From the NCBI GenBank assembly GCA_002348315.1, contig DEAW01000125.1, positions 1-20,832 of the forward strand: a stretch of 20,832 nt of DNA. The letters run 5' to 3'. Numbering within the stretch: position 1 is the stretch's first letter; every line of letters starts with the position of its first letter. Under the pieces are notes generated by a model. The model saw only the letters and a list, made by a program, of their open reading frames with translations, was not told where the DNA came from and ran no database searches. Origin of the DNA: Planctomycetaceae bacterium UBA2972. GTDB taxonomy: Bacteria > Planctomycetota > Planctomycetia > Pirellulales > Pirellulaceae. A program made the position numbers and the translations under genes. This document shows positions 1-7,948 of this stretch, piece after piece.

Positions 1-135
1 AAATTCCAGGAAGTCTTTGCGACACTATACAAAAACGTCGGAATCGATAGTTCCAAGATCCGCTTCTTTGACAAAACAGGGACGCCACAGTACATGGTTC
101 GAGAAGGCATTGAACCGATTCACGAGATCATCTAA
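1..135 (+). CDS. DUF1501 family protein, C-terminal fragment
   Basis: The window opens inside a reading frame (frame 1) of 44 codons ending in TAA at 133-135. The tail reads TLYKNVGIDSSKIRFFDKTG, followed by a stretch ending in PIHEII. This is the usual end of planctomycete DUF1501 proteins: a '(T)LY..LGID' segment, then 'F.D..G.P', then a short 'PI.EL' close. The complete DUF1501 protein at 3222-4556 ends with a similar TIYSTLGIDPASIIRDRED segment, which supports the call. DUF1501 proteins are exported, alkaline-phosphatase/sulfatase-like proteins of unproven function, commonly encoded next to PSD1 cytochromes. The N-terminus and any partner lie outside the window. The family call is fairly sure; nothing can be said about activity. 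Confidence 0.75.
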   Translation, partial: KFQEVFATLYKNVGIDSSKIRFFDKTGTPQYMVREGIEPIHEII

Positions 136-187
136 ACGACATTGGCTGCCACACTCGTCCTCCACTTGCATCTAATCGGGTAGACAG

Positions 188-1744
188 ATGGATCTCATTA
201 TTCGTAACGGGACAATTATCGACGGTACCGGTGCGCAACGATTTCAGGCCGACGTCGGCGTTCAAGACGGACGCATCGCAGAAATCGGAAACCTGCCCGA
301 AGCCCCGGCACCTCAGCAAATTGATGCCACCGGAAAAATCGTCTGCCCCGGGTTCATAGACGTTCACAATCACAGTGACGGATGGCTCTTGCGAGAGGGA
401 CATCAAACCTGCAAAACCATGCAGGGCTTCACGACTGAAATCATCATGTCCGACGGGATCTCCTACGCTCCCGTCTCGCAACAAAACTGGCGTGACTGGA
501 TCTATTATCTCCGCGGCCTGAACGGCCTGCGAATGCAGGACTACACCGGCTGGGAATCGCTCGATCAATATCTCACCGAACTTTCCAAAACAAGTGTCCA
601 GAATTTCGCAGCACAAATTCCCTACGCCAATCTACGGACACTGGTCCATGACTTCAGCAGAGGAACACTCGACGACTCACAGCTCGTCCGCATGAAACAA
701 CTTGTGCAGGAGTGCCTGGAAGCCGGAGCAGTCGCATTGTCCACAGGACTCGACTACGTCGCACAATGCTTCAGCCCGACCAGTGAATTAGTCCATGCCT
801 GCCTCCCCATGGCTGGACTCAACAAACCGTATGTAACGCATATAAGGTATAAATCCGGGCTGATCGAAGGCATTCGGGAAGCCATTGAGATCGGCAGACA
901 AGCCAACGTGCCCGTGCATATCTCCCATCTGAAATGTCAGGATCCCTATACTCCGGAACAAATCTTCGAGTTGATTGAAGAGGCCTGTGCCGAGGGAATC
1001 CCAACCACCTTCGATGTCTATCCCTATCAACCAGGCAGTACGATGCTCAACTATCTTCTGCCCTATGAAGTCTGGGAAGACGGGCCGCTGGCAGCCACCG
1101 GCAAACTGTCGCTCGATACCATTCGCCGAAAAGTAAAACACTCCTTCGAATCATACCGACTTGATCTGGAGCATGTCCTGATGGCCTGGTCGCCTTCGAC
1201 CGATCATACAGACGACTGGGGGAAGACGCTCCTGCAAATCGTGGAGGAATCCGGAAAGGAACCGGTCGAAGCCCTTACCGATTTACTTCTGGATGAACAG
1301 CTTGCTGTGCTTTGCGTTATGGACGAAGGTGACGATAAACTCGTGGAACCTCTGGTCGCACACCCTCGCTGTATGATGGGTACCGATGCCATTTATCAAC
1401 CCAATGGCAATGTTCATCCGCGAGCTTACGGGAGCACGGGACGGTGGTTGGGCCCCTTCGTGCGAGATAGTCAGTTATTCACACTTGAAGAAGCAATTCG
1501 CAAAATGACGTCCCTGAGTGCTGACACCTTTGGCCTGGAAGGACGCGGTCGGCTTGAAGTAAATGCCCATGCCGATCTTGTAGTTTTTGATGATGCGCAA
1601 ATTCAGGATCATGCTCAGTTCGGGGATCCCCAGCATCACAGCCCGGGCATCGAGCAGGTTGTTATTAATGGGACGCCGGTTATAGTAGATGCCCAACCTC
1701 ACGAATTCCAGGCGACTGAGCAAGTTCCGGGGCACCGACTCTAA
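188..1744 (+). CDS. D-aminoacylase / N-acyl-D-amino-acid deacylase family amidohydrolase
   Basis: A 518-residue metal-dependent amidohydrolase of the D-aminoacylase type, which hydrolyses N-acyl-D-amino acids or related amides. The order of motifs fits the family. A small N-terminal beta domain (about 1-55) leads into GFIDVHNHSD with the metal-binding pair H60/H62. THIRYKSG follows at H218, then HISHLKC at H244/H247, and the late catalytic Asp in MMGTDAI (D400). The C-terminus returns to the beta domain with 'GRLEVNAHADLVVFD'. Length is normal for the family (about 480-540). There is no signal peptide, so it is probably cytoplasmic. The ribosome-binding site before the ATG is weak. A small FmdB-like gene starts 27 bp downstream and may be co-transcribed. 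The exact substrate (D-amino acid, N-acyl-D-glutamate, or a cyclic imide or hydantoin) is inference and not resolvable here. Confidence 0.88.
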   Translation: MDLIIRNGTIIDGTGAQRFQADVGVQDGRIAEIGNLPEAPAPQQIDATGKIVCPGFIDVHNHSDGWLLREGHQTCKTMQGFTTEIIMSDGISYAPVSQQNWRDWIYYLRGLNGLRMQDYTGWESLDQYLTELSKTSVQNFAAQIPYANLRTLVHDFSRGTLDDSQLVRMKQLVQECLEAGAVALSTGLDYVAQCFSPTSELVHACLPMAGLNKPYVTHIRYKSGLIEGIREAIEIGRQANVPVHISHLKCQDPYTPEQIFELIEEACAEGIPTTFDVYPYQPGSTMLNYLLPYEVWEDGPLAATGKLSLDTIRRKVKHSFESYRLDLEHVLMAWSPSTDHTDDWGKTLLQIVEESGKEPVEALTDLLLDEQLAVLCVMDEGDDKLVEPLVAHPRCMMGTDAIYQPNGNVHPRAYGSTGRWLGPFVRDSQLFTLEEAIRKMTSLSADTFGLEGRGRLEVNAHADLVVFDDAQIQDHAQFGDPQHHSPGIEQVVINGTPVIVDAQPHEFQATEQVPGHRL

Positions 1745-1771
1745 TCGCAATCTGATGTTAGGATTTCTATC

Positions 1772-2065
1772 ATGCCTACGTACGTTTATGAAGTCTTTGA
1801 AGATGGTGAGCCAACCGGAGAACGCTTTGAAGTCGTGCAGTCGATGTCTGACGATCCTCTGGTGAATCATCCTGAATCCGGAAAAAGTGTTCAGCGAGTC
1901 ATCTTGCCACCGAATATCGGGGGAAAATACTCCGATGGCTCCATGCATCGTTCCATGGCCAACGACGGAAAACTCAACAAACTCGGGTTCACTAAATACG
2001 TCAAAAGTGGTGATGGCACGTACGAAAAAGCCTTCGGTAGTGGCCCCAAGAATATCAAAAAATAA
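1772..2065 (+). CDS. FmdB-like small protein without zinc-ribbon cysteines
   Basis: A 97-residue protein that starts MPTYVYEV and continues with FEVVQSMSDDPL, matching the opening of FmdB-family zinc ribbons ('MPTYEYRC..C...FE..QS.SD.PL..CP.CG..V.R.I'). The two CxxC knuckles are absent. The first is replaced by a VFEDGE stretch and the second by HPESG, and there is no cysteine anywhere in the protein. The C-terminal part (about 65-90, LGFTKYVKSGDGTYEK) is a tail also found on longer family members. AGGA at 1760-1763 lies 8 nt before the ATG and supports this start. It follows the deacylase by 27 bp. Without cysteines it probably does not bind zinc in the usual way. The function of FmdB-like proteins is poorly known (FmdB itself was proposed as a regulator), so I assign none. 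Confidence 0.75.
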   Translation: MPTYVYEVFEDGEPTGERFEVVQSMSDDPLVNHPESGKSVQRVILPPNIGGKYSDGSMHRSMANDGKLNKLGFTKYVKSGDGTYEKAFGSGPKNIKK

Positions 2066-2158
2066 TCGTCTCAGGCCTCCCCAAGCTCAATTCGCCTGTT
2101 AATTTCCTGCTTTTTTGGCTCCCCACTTACCTGCCGATCCAGATTGTCGTATAAGATA

Positions 2159-2186
2159 AGAGTTACTAATCAAACCTACTAACTCT
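2159..2186. repeat. Weak inverted repeat upstream of the thioredoxin gene
   Basis: A 7-bp perfect inverted repeat (AGAGTTA at 2159-2165, TAACTCT at 2180-2186) with a 14-nt spacer lies about 28 bp before the thioredoxin start. A short T-run (2192-2196) follows, so it could be a weak terminator for the upstream pair or an operator. The stem is AT-rich and short and may be chance. No convincing -35/-10 pair with normal spacing was found in 2066-2213. Confidence 0.25.
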
Positions 2187-2213
2187 CATTCTTTTTGACA
2201 GAGACCCCATACC

Positions 2214-3137
2214 ATGAGTCTGATGAACAAAACACTTGCCATGTTGGCTGCTGCCACTCTGTTACTGTCATCGATCAGTAGCGCTGTTGCTGATGATGAT
2301 CACTACAAAGGCTGGACCCGCAGTTTCGAAGAAGCCAAGGAATTGGCTGCGAAGGAAGGTAAAGCGATCTTGATGGAATTCACTGGTTCTGACTGGTGCC
2401 CACCATGTAAAGCGCTTCACAAAAACGTCCTGAGCCAGGAAGTTTTCCAGACCGTGAAAGAAGATTACATCCTGCTCGTGCTTGATAACCCACGTGACAA
2501 GAGTCTGGTAACTCCTGCTGAGCAGGAACAGTACCAGGAATTGTCATCCAAGTTTCAGGTGCGTGGTGTTCCCTCGGTGTTCCTCGCTGATTCCAAAGGC
2601 AGACCTTTCCACTTCCAATCCGGTTACAGTGGACAGAAAGCCGATCAGTGGGTTGCAGACATCCGTTCGAAGAAAGAAACTCTCGAAAAACGAGATGCTG
2701 CTTTCGAAAAAGCTGCTTCCTCCGAAGGTGCCGATAAAGCAAAAGCACTGGACGAAGCAATCAGTGTCGTTGATGCCAAAGTTGCTGTTGCATTCTATGG
2801 TGATTCCGTCGAACAGATTCTCGAATTAGATGCTGCCGGACTTGGTGAAAAGTATGCCGCCATTAAACGAACAGTCGATTTCGAAGCAAAACTTGCCGAA
2901 CTGACCGGCAACAAGCTGGAGGTTGAAAAAATCTCCAGCCAATTGGATGCTTTAATCGAAGAAACGAAGCCCGATGCAGCAGCAGCGCAGATGGCTCTGT
3001 TTACTCGCTCGCAACGCCTCTTCGGTGGTGGAAACAAGCCCGCCGCAAAAGCATTGCTGGTTGCAGCTCAAAAGCTTGACCCTGAGTCGCGTGTCGGAAA
3101 GCAAATCCCGCAGATCCTTGAAAACTTCTTCAAGTAA
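2214..3137 (+). CDS. Exported thioredoxin-fold protein with CPPC motif and long C-terminal extension
   Basis: A 307-residue protein with a cleavable-looking signal peptide: a short polar start, a hydrophobic run LAMLAAATLLLSSI, and a small-residue site near SAVADDD (about residue 26). A thioredoxin-like domain covers about 35-155. It carries FTGSDWCPPC with the redox pair C62/C65, and GVPSVFLAD with the cis-proline expected opposite the active site. This form ('SDWCPPCK.L') is typical of planctomycete DUF255/thioredoxin_7-like exported proteins. The last ~150 residues are Ala/Lys/Glu-rich, probably helical, and match no domain I recognise. It likely acts as a disulfide oxidoreductase or reductase outside the cytoplasm. 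A second ATG at 2223 (M4) could be the true start. The gene ends before a strong bidirectional hairpin. Confidence 0.85.
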   Translation: MSLMNKTLAMLAAATLLLSSISSAVADDDHYKGWTRSFEEAKELAAKEGKAILMEFTGSDWCPPCKALHKNVLSQEVFQTVKEDYILLVLDNPRDKSLVTPAEQEQYQELSSKFQVRGVPSVFLADSKGRPFHFQSGYSGQKADQWVADIRSKKETLEKRDAAFEKAASSEGADKAKALDEAISVVDAKVAVAFYGDSVEQILELDAAGLGEKYAAIKRTVDFEAKLAELTGNKLEVEKISSQLDALIEETKPDAAAAQMALFTRSQRLFGGGNKPAAKALLVAAQKLDPESRVGKQIPQILENFFK

Positions 3138-3160
3138 ACCGGACGCCAAACCGACAAAAA

Positions 3161-3193
3161 AGAGCTGGAGTCTCAAAACTCCAGCTCTTTTTT
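3161..3193. terminator. Bidirectional rho-independent terminator
   Basis: An 11-bp perfect stem (AGAGCTGGAGT at 3161-3171 paired with 3178-3188) encloses a 6-nt loop. T3188-3193 follows on the plus strand, and A3156-3160 precedes it, giving a T-run on the minus strand. It sits between the convergent thioredoxin gene (stop at 3137) and DUF1501 gene (stop at 3222) and can serve both. Confidence 0.9.
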
Positions 3194-3221
3194 ATTTGCA
3201 CCTGTTAAACTCCAACACTGG

Positions 3222-4556
3222 TTATCCCGTGTAGAGTTTACTCATTACTTTACCGTTATTAAGATGCATCGGGCGATCTTCCCGGTCTCGTATGATACTC
3301 GCCGGATCGATGCCGAGCGTCGAATAAATGGTGGCTCCGATATCGTTCGGGTGATAAGGAGTGGTTTCCGGATGCCCGGCATGCTTATCCGACTTCCCGA
3401 TGACCTGACCTCCTCGAACACCTCCGCCAATGAAGATACCACTATAGCCTGAGGCCCAGTGGTCTCGTCCGGGATTCTTATTGACCGTCGGAGTACGACC
3501 GAATTCGCCAACCACGACGATTAAGACATCGTCCAGCATATTCCGTGCTTCCAGATCATCCATCAACGCCGAAACGCCGTTATCGATTCCCGGCAACAAC
3601 TTGTTCTTTAAGCGGGGGAAGTTATCCGAGTGAGTATCCCAGGACTGAACAATCCCCATATTACATTGCACGTAAGGCACTCCGTGCTCTACCAGCCTGC
3701 GAGCCAGTATCAAGGTTTGGCCATATTCAGTACGTCCGTATTTATCTCTTAACTCATCACTCTCGGCATTGATATCAAATGCTTTGGCAATATTAGGCGA
3801 CGTCAGCAAATTAAGGGCTTCATCCTGCTGACTAGTGAATTGAATCCCCCGGGCAAACTGGTCAAGTCGACGTTGTTGATCGTTCAATTGCTTCAAAATC
3901 CCCACTCGGTTGCTCAGACGACTCGTGGTAATTCCATCCATCATCTGAATTCCGTGGACTTTGAATTCCTTCCCGTTAGGATCAGAATTTACCTGCCAGG
4001 GATCGTACTTTGGCCCCAGAAAACCGGCATGTTGTCCCGGCCAAGTGAGAGGCCCTTCAATCAGCGGGCGAGGTAGTGTTACCTGACAAGGCATCCCATT
4101 GGTGGTTGGATTAAGCATCTTGATGCCACCACCATAACAGGGTCGATCAAGTCGCGATAATTCCTTGTCTTCATTGGCATCTCCCCGAAAGACCTGAGGT
4201 TCGCCGGTCAGAGTATTGTGAGTGCCTGACAGATGCCGATTGTCTCCGTGAGAAAAAGACCTGACAACAGCAATCTTATCTGTGCGATCAGCCAATTTAG
4301 GAAGATGCTCTCCAAACAGAACTCCGGGAATCTTTGTCTGGATCGTACTAAACTCACCTCGAACGTTTTCCGGTGCGTCCGGCTTCGGGTCAAAGGTCTC
4401 AAGCTGACTGCCGCCACCGGTTTGGAATACCAGAATTACGGATTTTCCCTGACGCTGTCTATCTGCAGCTTTCAGAAGTGCTGGCAGTGTCAAACCCAAA
4501 AAGCTCGAGCAGCCAACCTGTAGTAAATCTCTTCGGTCAATTTGACGTAACGTCAC
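3222..4556 (-). CDS. DUF1501 family exported protein
   Basis: A 444-residue DUF1501 protein. The start is GTG at 4556, supported by AGAGGA (4563-4568) six nucleotides upstream. The N-terminus carries an RR pair (R8/R9, DRRDLLQVG) followed by a hydrophobic stretch (SSFLGLTLPALL), which resembles a Tat-type signal. The body shows family landmarks: FQTGGGSQLETFDPKPDAP near residue 45-63, 'SFSHGDNRHLSGTHNTLTG', 'YVQCNMGIVQSWDTHSDNF', and 'VVVGEFGRTPTVNKNPGRDH'. It closes with GATIYSTLGIDPAS. The fold is distantly related to alkaline phosphatase and sulfatase. The reaction is not established for this family. These genes usually sit beside a PSD1 cytochrome gene, but here the neighbours are a thioredoxin and an esterase, so it is an orphan copy. 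It diverges from the esterase gene at 4721. Confidence 0.9.
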   Translation of the reverse strand: MTLRQIDRRDLLQVGCSSFLGLTLPALLKAADRQRQGKSVILVFQTGGGSQLETFDPKPDAPENVRGEFSTIQTKIPGVLFGEHLPKLADRTDKIAVVRSFSHGDNRHLSGTHNTLTGEPQVFRGDANEDKELSRLDRPCYGGGIKMLNPTTNGMPCQVTLPRPLIEGPLTWPGQHAGFLGPKYDPWQVNSDPNGKEFKVHGIQMMDGITTSRLSNRVGILKQLNDQQRRLDQFARGIQFTSQQDEALNLLTSPNIAKAFDINAESDELRDKYGRTEYGQTLILARRLVEHGVPYVQCNMGIVQSWDTHSDNFPRLKNKLLPGIDNGVSALMDDLEARNMLDDVLIVVVGEFGRTPTVNKNPGRDHWASGYSGIFIGGGVRGGQVIGKSDKHAGHPETTPYHPNDIGATIYSTLGIDPASIIRDREDRPMHLNNGKVMSKLYTG

Positions 4557-4562
4557 GCTAAT

Positions 4563-4568
4563 TCCTCT
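4563..4568 (-). promoter_or_regulatory. Shine-Dalgarno site that fixes a GTG start
   Basis: AGAGGA on the minus strand, 6 nt before the GTG at 4556. No ATG in frame precedes the RR signal, so this site supports GTG initiation of the DUF1501 gene. Confidence 0.7.
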
Positions 4569-4589
4569 ATAAACAAAATCATTGTTCTA

Positions 4590-4603
4590 CATAATATATT
4601 ATG
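4590..4603. promoter_or_regulatory. 14-bp perfect AT-rich palindrome in divergent promoter region
   Basis: CATAATATATTATG is its own reverse complement. It lies 34 bp before the DUF1501 start in the 164-bp space shared with the divergent esterase gene. It could be an operator, or a -10-like element readable on both strands. I see no clear -35 box on either side. The rest of 4569-4720 shows nothing else I can support. Confidence 0.35.
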
Positions 4604-4720
4604 GCATACGCTTTAATCCCATGACAATCACAATTCCACATTGGCGCTACTAGTCTTTCGGTTTCTACAGCGTTAAAATCATCCTCGACCTGTTAAATCC
4701 ACTTAATTAGGAATGTCATT

Positions 4721-6133
4721 ATGAAATCCAAGCGACTTTTTATAACTGCAATGTTTTTGGTTGCAGTCGGTATCTGCACGGTACAGGCAGAGGTTAAACT
4801 CCCATCAATCTTGGGAAACCACATGGTTCTGCAACGAGAGGCTCCCATCACTCTTTGGGGGTGGGACGATAGCGGACAAAAGGTCACCGTCAGTCTGGGA
4901 GAAGACTCGGCAACGGCAACCACTAATGATGCAGGGTTATGGATGGTTGAGTTAAAGCCGCAAAAGGCCGGTGGACCCCACAAAATTCAAATTAAGGGCT
5001 CGACTGAGGTAACACTCCAGGACATTCTTATCGGCGAAGTTTGGCTCTGTTCCGGTCAATCCAACATGGAATGGACAGTTCGCCAATCCCTCAATCCAGA
5101 AGAAGAAGCGAAGAACGGTAACCACCCAACCATACGCCACATTAAATTCCCCCACCGTCCGAGCGATAAGCCTGAAGACGACATCCCATCGGATGGTTGG
5201 CAAGTTGCGACTCCGGATACCGTCCCTAACTTCACAGCCGTCGGCTACTTCTTCGGACGCAAACTGGAAGCAGAGTTGGATGTACCCATTGGGCTGATTG
5301 GCTCCAACTGGGGTGGCACTCGCATCGAACCCTGGACGCCACCTGTCGGGTTTAAATCGGTACCTGCACTCAAGAAAATCACCGATAACTTAGCTAACTT
5401 CCCAACGAAAAATAACAATGGTGCGATCGACCATCAGTCGCCATTGGCATTGTACAACGGGATGATCCATAACTTCCGTCACTTGAATTTCCGCGGAGCG
5501 ATCTGGTATCAGGGGGAATCGAATCGGGGCGACGGGATGATGTACCACGAGAAAATGAAAGCCTTAATTCAGGGTTGGAGAAGCGTCTTTGACAACAAAG
5601 ACATGCCGTTTTATTTTGTTCAGTTGGCGCCATTCACTTATGGCGGCAACCCACTAGCCTTACCAGAAATCTGGGAAGCTCAGGAAGCCACATTGGCATT
5701 ACCGAATACTGGTATGGCCGTAACTACCGACATTTCCAATTTGCGAGATATCCATCCAAAAAACAAGCAGGATGTAGGCGTTCGTCTGGCTCGATGGGCT
5801 CTGGCAAAGACGTATGGGCAGAAAGACTTGGTCTATTCAGGTCCGCTTTATAAAAGTCATAAAATCGTCGGTTCCACTATCGTAGTAAGCTTCAAGCACG
5901 CTGGCAGTAAATTGGCCTCCAACGACGGTAAACCTCTCAATCATTTCCAGCTAGCCGGTCAAGACGGCGAATTCAAACCTGCCGTTGGTATGATTAAAAG
6001 AGACAAAGTCATCGTTGCTTCCGACAGTGTTGCCAATCCGGTTCACGTGAGATTCGGTTGGCATCAATTGGCTGAACCCAATCTGGTCAACGAACAGGGA
6101 CTTCCCGCTTCACCGTTCCGCACGGATAAATAG
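4721..6133 (+). CDS. Sialate O-acetylesterase-like SGNH/GDSL esterase
   Basis: A 470-residue exported carbohydrate esterase. A signal peptide (MKSKRLFITAMFLVAVGICT, cleaved near VQA, residue 23) precedes an N-terminal beta-sandwich (about 24-100, 'LPSILGNHMVLQREAPITLWGW'). The SGNH domain follows with CSGQSNMEW (nucleophile S114), SNWGGTRIEPW (oxyanion Gly/Asn region), IWYQGESN (261-268), and the catalytic D343xH345 pair in RDIHPKNKQD. This is the motif set of sialate 9-O-acetylesterase-like proteins, which remove acetyl groups from acetylated sugars and are abundant in planctomycetes. It probably acts in the periplasm or outside the cell on acetylated polysaccharide. The stop is a tandem TAG-TAA, followed 21 bp later by a strong terminator. 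Natural substrate unknown. Confidence 0.92.
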   Translation: MKSKRLFITAMFLVAVGICTVQAEVKLPSILGNHMVLQREAPITLWGWDDSGQKVTVSLGEDSATATTNDAGLWMVELKPQKAGGPHKIQIKGSTEVTLQDILIGEVWLCSGQSNMEWTVRQSLNPEEEAKNGNHPTIRHIKFPHRPSDKPEDDIPSDGWQVATPDTVPNFTAVGYFFGRKLEAELDVPIGLIGSNWGGTRIEPWTPPVGFKSVPALKKITDNLANFPTKNNNGAIDHQSPLALYNGMIHNFRHLNFRGAIWYQGESNRGDGMMYHEKMKALIQGWRSVFDNKDMPFYFVQLAPFTYGGNPLALPEIWEAQEATLALPNTGMAVTTDISNLRDIHPKNKQDVGVRLARWALAKTYGQKDLVYSGPLYKSHKIVGSTIVVSFKHAGSKLASNDGKPLNHFQLAGQDGEFKPAVGMIKRDKVIVASDSVANPVHVRFGWHQLAEPNLVNEQGLPASPFRTDK

Positions 6134-6154
6134 TAACCACCTGCAATAATAGAG

Positions 6155-6187
6155 GGCTCCTGCAAGCAATTTGCAGGAGCCTTTTTT
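6155..6187 (+). terminator. Rho-independent terminator of the esterase gene
   Basis: An 11-bp perfect stem (6155-6165 with 6171-6181, GGCTCCTGCAA arm) with a 5-nt loop is followed by six T at 6182-6187. The T-run runs into the stop codon (6186-6188) of the convergent glycosyltransferase gene, so the two transcription units abut exactly. The minus strand lacks a comparable T-run. Confidence 0.92.
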
Positions 6188-7910
6188 AATGCTCTGGCAA
6201 CTCTTCTCGCCGCAACAGCAATAAATACTGCTGAGTCTCAACAGCCCAACTGAACCAACGCCGCTGGCCTATCACCTTCCAGCCTTTGTGAGGTCTGTGA
6301 GCCAAAGCATGACTGGCCAGTCCTCGCCAACTCCGCGTCGTATCACCTTCTCGTGGCAGACTGGCGTAATCTTCCGTCGTGCGTAGCCACCCATTTAAGT
6401 CCATGCCAACGTCAATGTCTTTCGGTTCCAGTTTCTCCTGGATGAGCCAGGCTTCCATTTGCTTAGCCCGCTGATCATTAAATGCCAGCCAGTCGTGAGT
6501 AAACGTAATGCTGATATATCCCATGCTAAAGATTGCCAACCAAACGACGGTCGCCGAAACACGACCGGGACGCTCGAGCCGTAACAAGACATCACTGGTC
6601 ACCACAAAGATGACTGTGGGAACAAAAAGTACCATCCAATGACGATCCACAATATTCTCAACCACCGCCAACAACGCTAATGACACAGCTACAGCAAACA
6701 ATCCGATTCCCACTCGCCAATGTTGGCGATCCTGACTTAGCTCAGAATTGACAATCACCTTCTCTAGCGAAAACGCCGCAGACGCACCTAGAGCCAGCGA
6801 GAGGATGCTGCAGAGTGTCAGGAATTGCCATAAAAGAGGCAGCCATTTCACATCACCAAGATAAGTCCAACTCCCATCAGGATGCATCGGATCGGCAAAT
6901 AGTACTGGACCAAAGTGGGCGTTGTGGAGGAAATACCCCACTGACTGAGTTATGTAGGTGCGACCTCCGGTGGCGATAAAAACCCCGAACCAGGCGCCGC
7001 CAACAAGCAATAGCCACCACCGGTTAATCTTCAAACGTTTCTTACCAATTACCTTAAACAACATTCCTGCTGAAACTGGTAATAGCAACATCCCGAGCAA
7101 CAACCCGGTACCGTACAGGTAGATCGCTATTTGCCGTAAGCGTTCAGCATCAAACGTCTTGATAAACAGCGTGCCAGTACGAGACTGATTCCCGGGTACC
7201 AATCCTGCCAACTCGAAGATGACCAAGGAAAGGCCGGGGATGCCTCCAAGTATGGCTAACCTAAGCAAACTCTGTTTACCGGAAAAGGACGCGCGGTTTC
7301 TAAACAGAACATATAACGGAACCAGCACAATCAACACGTGAGTTTGCCTGCACCAAAAAACCAAAGCCGTCAATAAACTCCCTAACGCCAGTGGCCCAAC
7401 ACGCGATAAATTGTTGCTTTTAAGAAAGCATAACAATGCCCAGGTGATCAGCATCAACGCCGTGACATCGGTCATAAAGGTAAACGTATGTCCGAAGAAA
7501 ATTGGAGTGATGAGTAAACTGATCGCAGCCATCAGAGCTGTTTGTAAATTCCCTCCCAGCGATAAGACGACCAGCAGTACACTCACACAAGTTAGCCAGC
7601 CGGCAACGGCCTGAGATAGATGTAACGACTAAAAAGAGAATTCATTCCAAACGAATAGCCTGCCCCAAAGAACATGCGACACAAGACTTGCTGCTAATTC
7701 ACCGTGTTGCGAGACATGCTGGTAGTACCCCTCATCTGCTAAGACCTGAACACTGCGTCCGTATAACCAATCATCATTGTGAGGCGCTGCTTGATAATCT
7801 GAAAACAAGTTCCTCGTTACCAGCCAGGGCAGAGCGAGTAGTATGCAGGCAATAATCACTCGACGCTTACGAGAGGATCTCTTTTTCATATCTTTACCAG
7901 ATTCCTGCAT
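6186..7910 (-). pseudogene. GT-C membrane glycosyltransferase (ArnT/PMT-like), interrupted by in-frame TAG
   Basis: One reading frame runs from about 7910 to 6186 and is broken only by TAG at 7629-7631. The upstream part has a basic start (MKKRSSRKRRV, ATG at 7889 or 7910; a TTG at 7952 would overlap the gene before it). It then has a first membrane helix (IIACILLALPWLVT) and HNDDWLYGRSVQVLADEG, where the acidic pair matches the catalytic loop of GT-C enzymes. It ends in WNEFSF-stop. The frame continues directly with SLHLSQAVAGWL, the expected next helix of the family ('FSF.(S/A)LRLS'). It then has FTFMTDVTALMLIT, RQTH, about nine further hydrophobic helices, DRHWM, and a soluble tail. The full length would be about 575 residues. 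GT-C enzymes transfer sugars from polyprenyl-phosphate donors on the outer face of the membrane. As written, the product would be split and lack its catalytic loop. The downstream segment alone (7586-6186, GTG start) is unlikely to be active. Confidence 0.8.
7629..7631 (-). other. In-frame TAG inside the glycosyltransferase gene
   Basis: TAG lies between WNEFSF and SLHLSQAV on the minus strand. Membrane-protein coding continues in the same frame on both sides. Single changes from CAG, GAG, AAG or TGG would restore a sense codon. Confidence 0.85.
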
Positions 7911-7948
7911 CAATATTTTTCTCGTTCCTACGCTCGTAGACAACCTGC

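Noticed and set aside
128..616. 162-codon minus-strand frame
   Set aside because: Antisense to the amidohydrolase, whose H60/H62 motif lies in the same bases. It has no recognisable features.
2066..2213. Sigma-70 promoter for the thioredoxin gene (TTGGCT ... TATAAG)
   Set aside because: The two boxes are about 29 bp apart, too far for a normal promoter.
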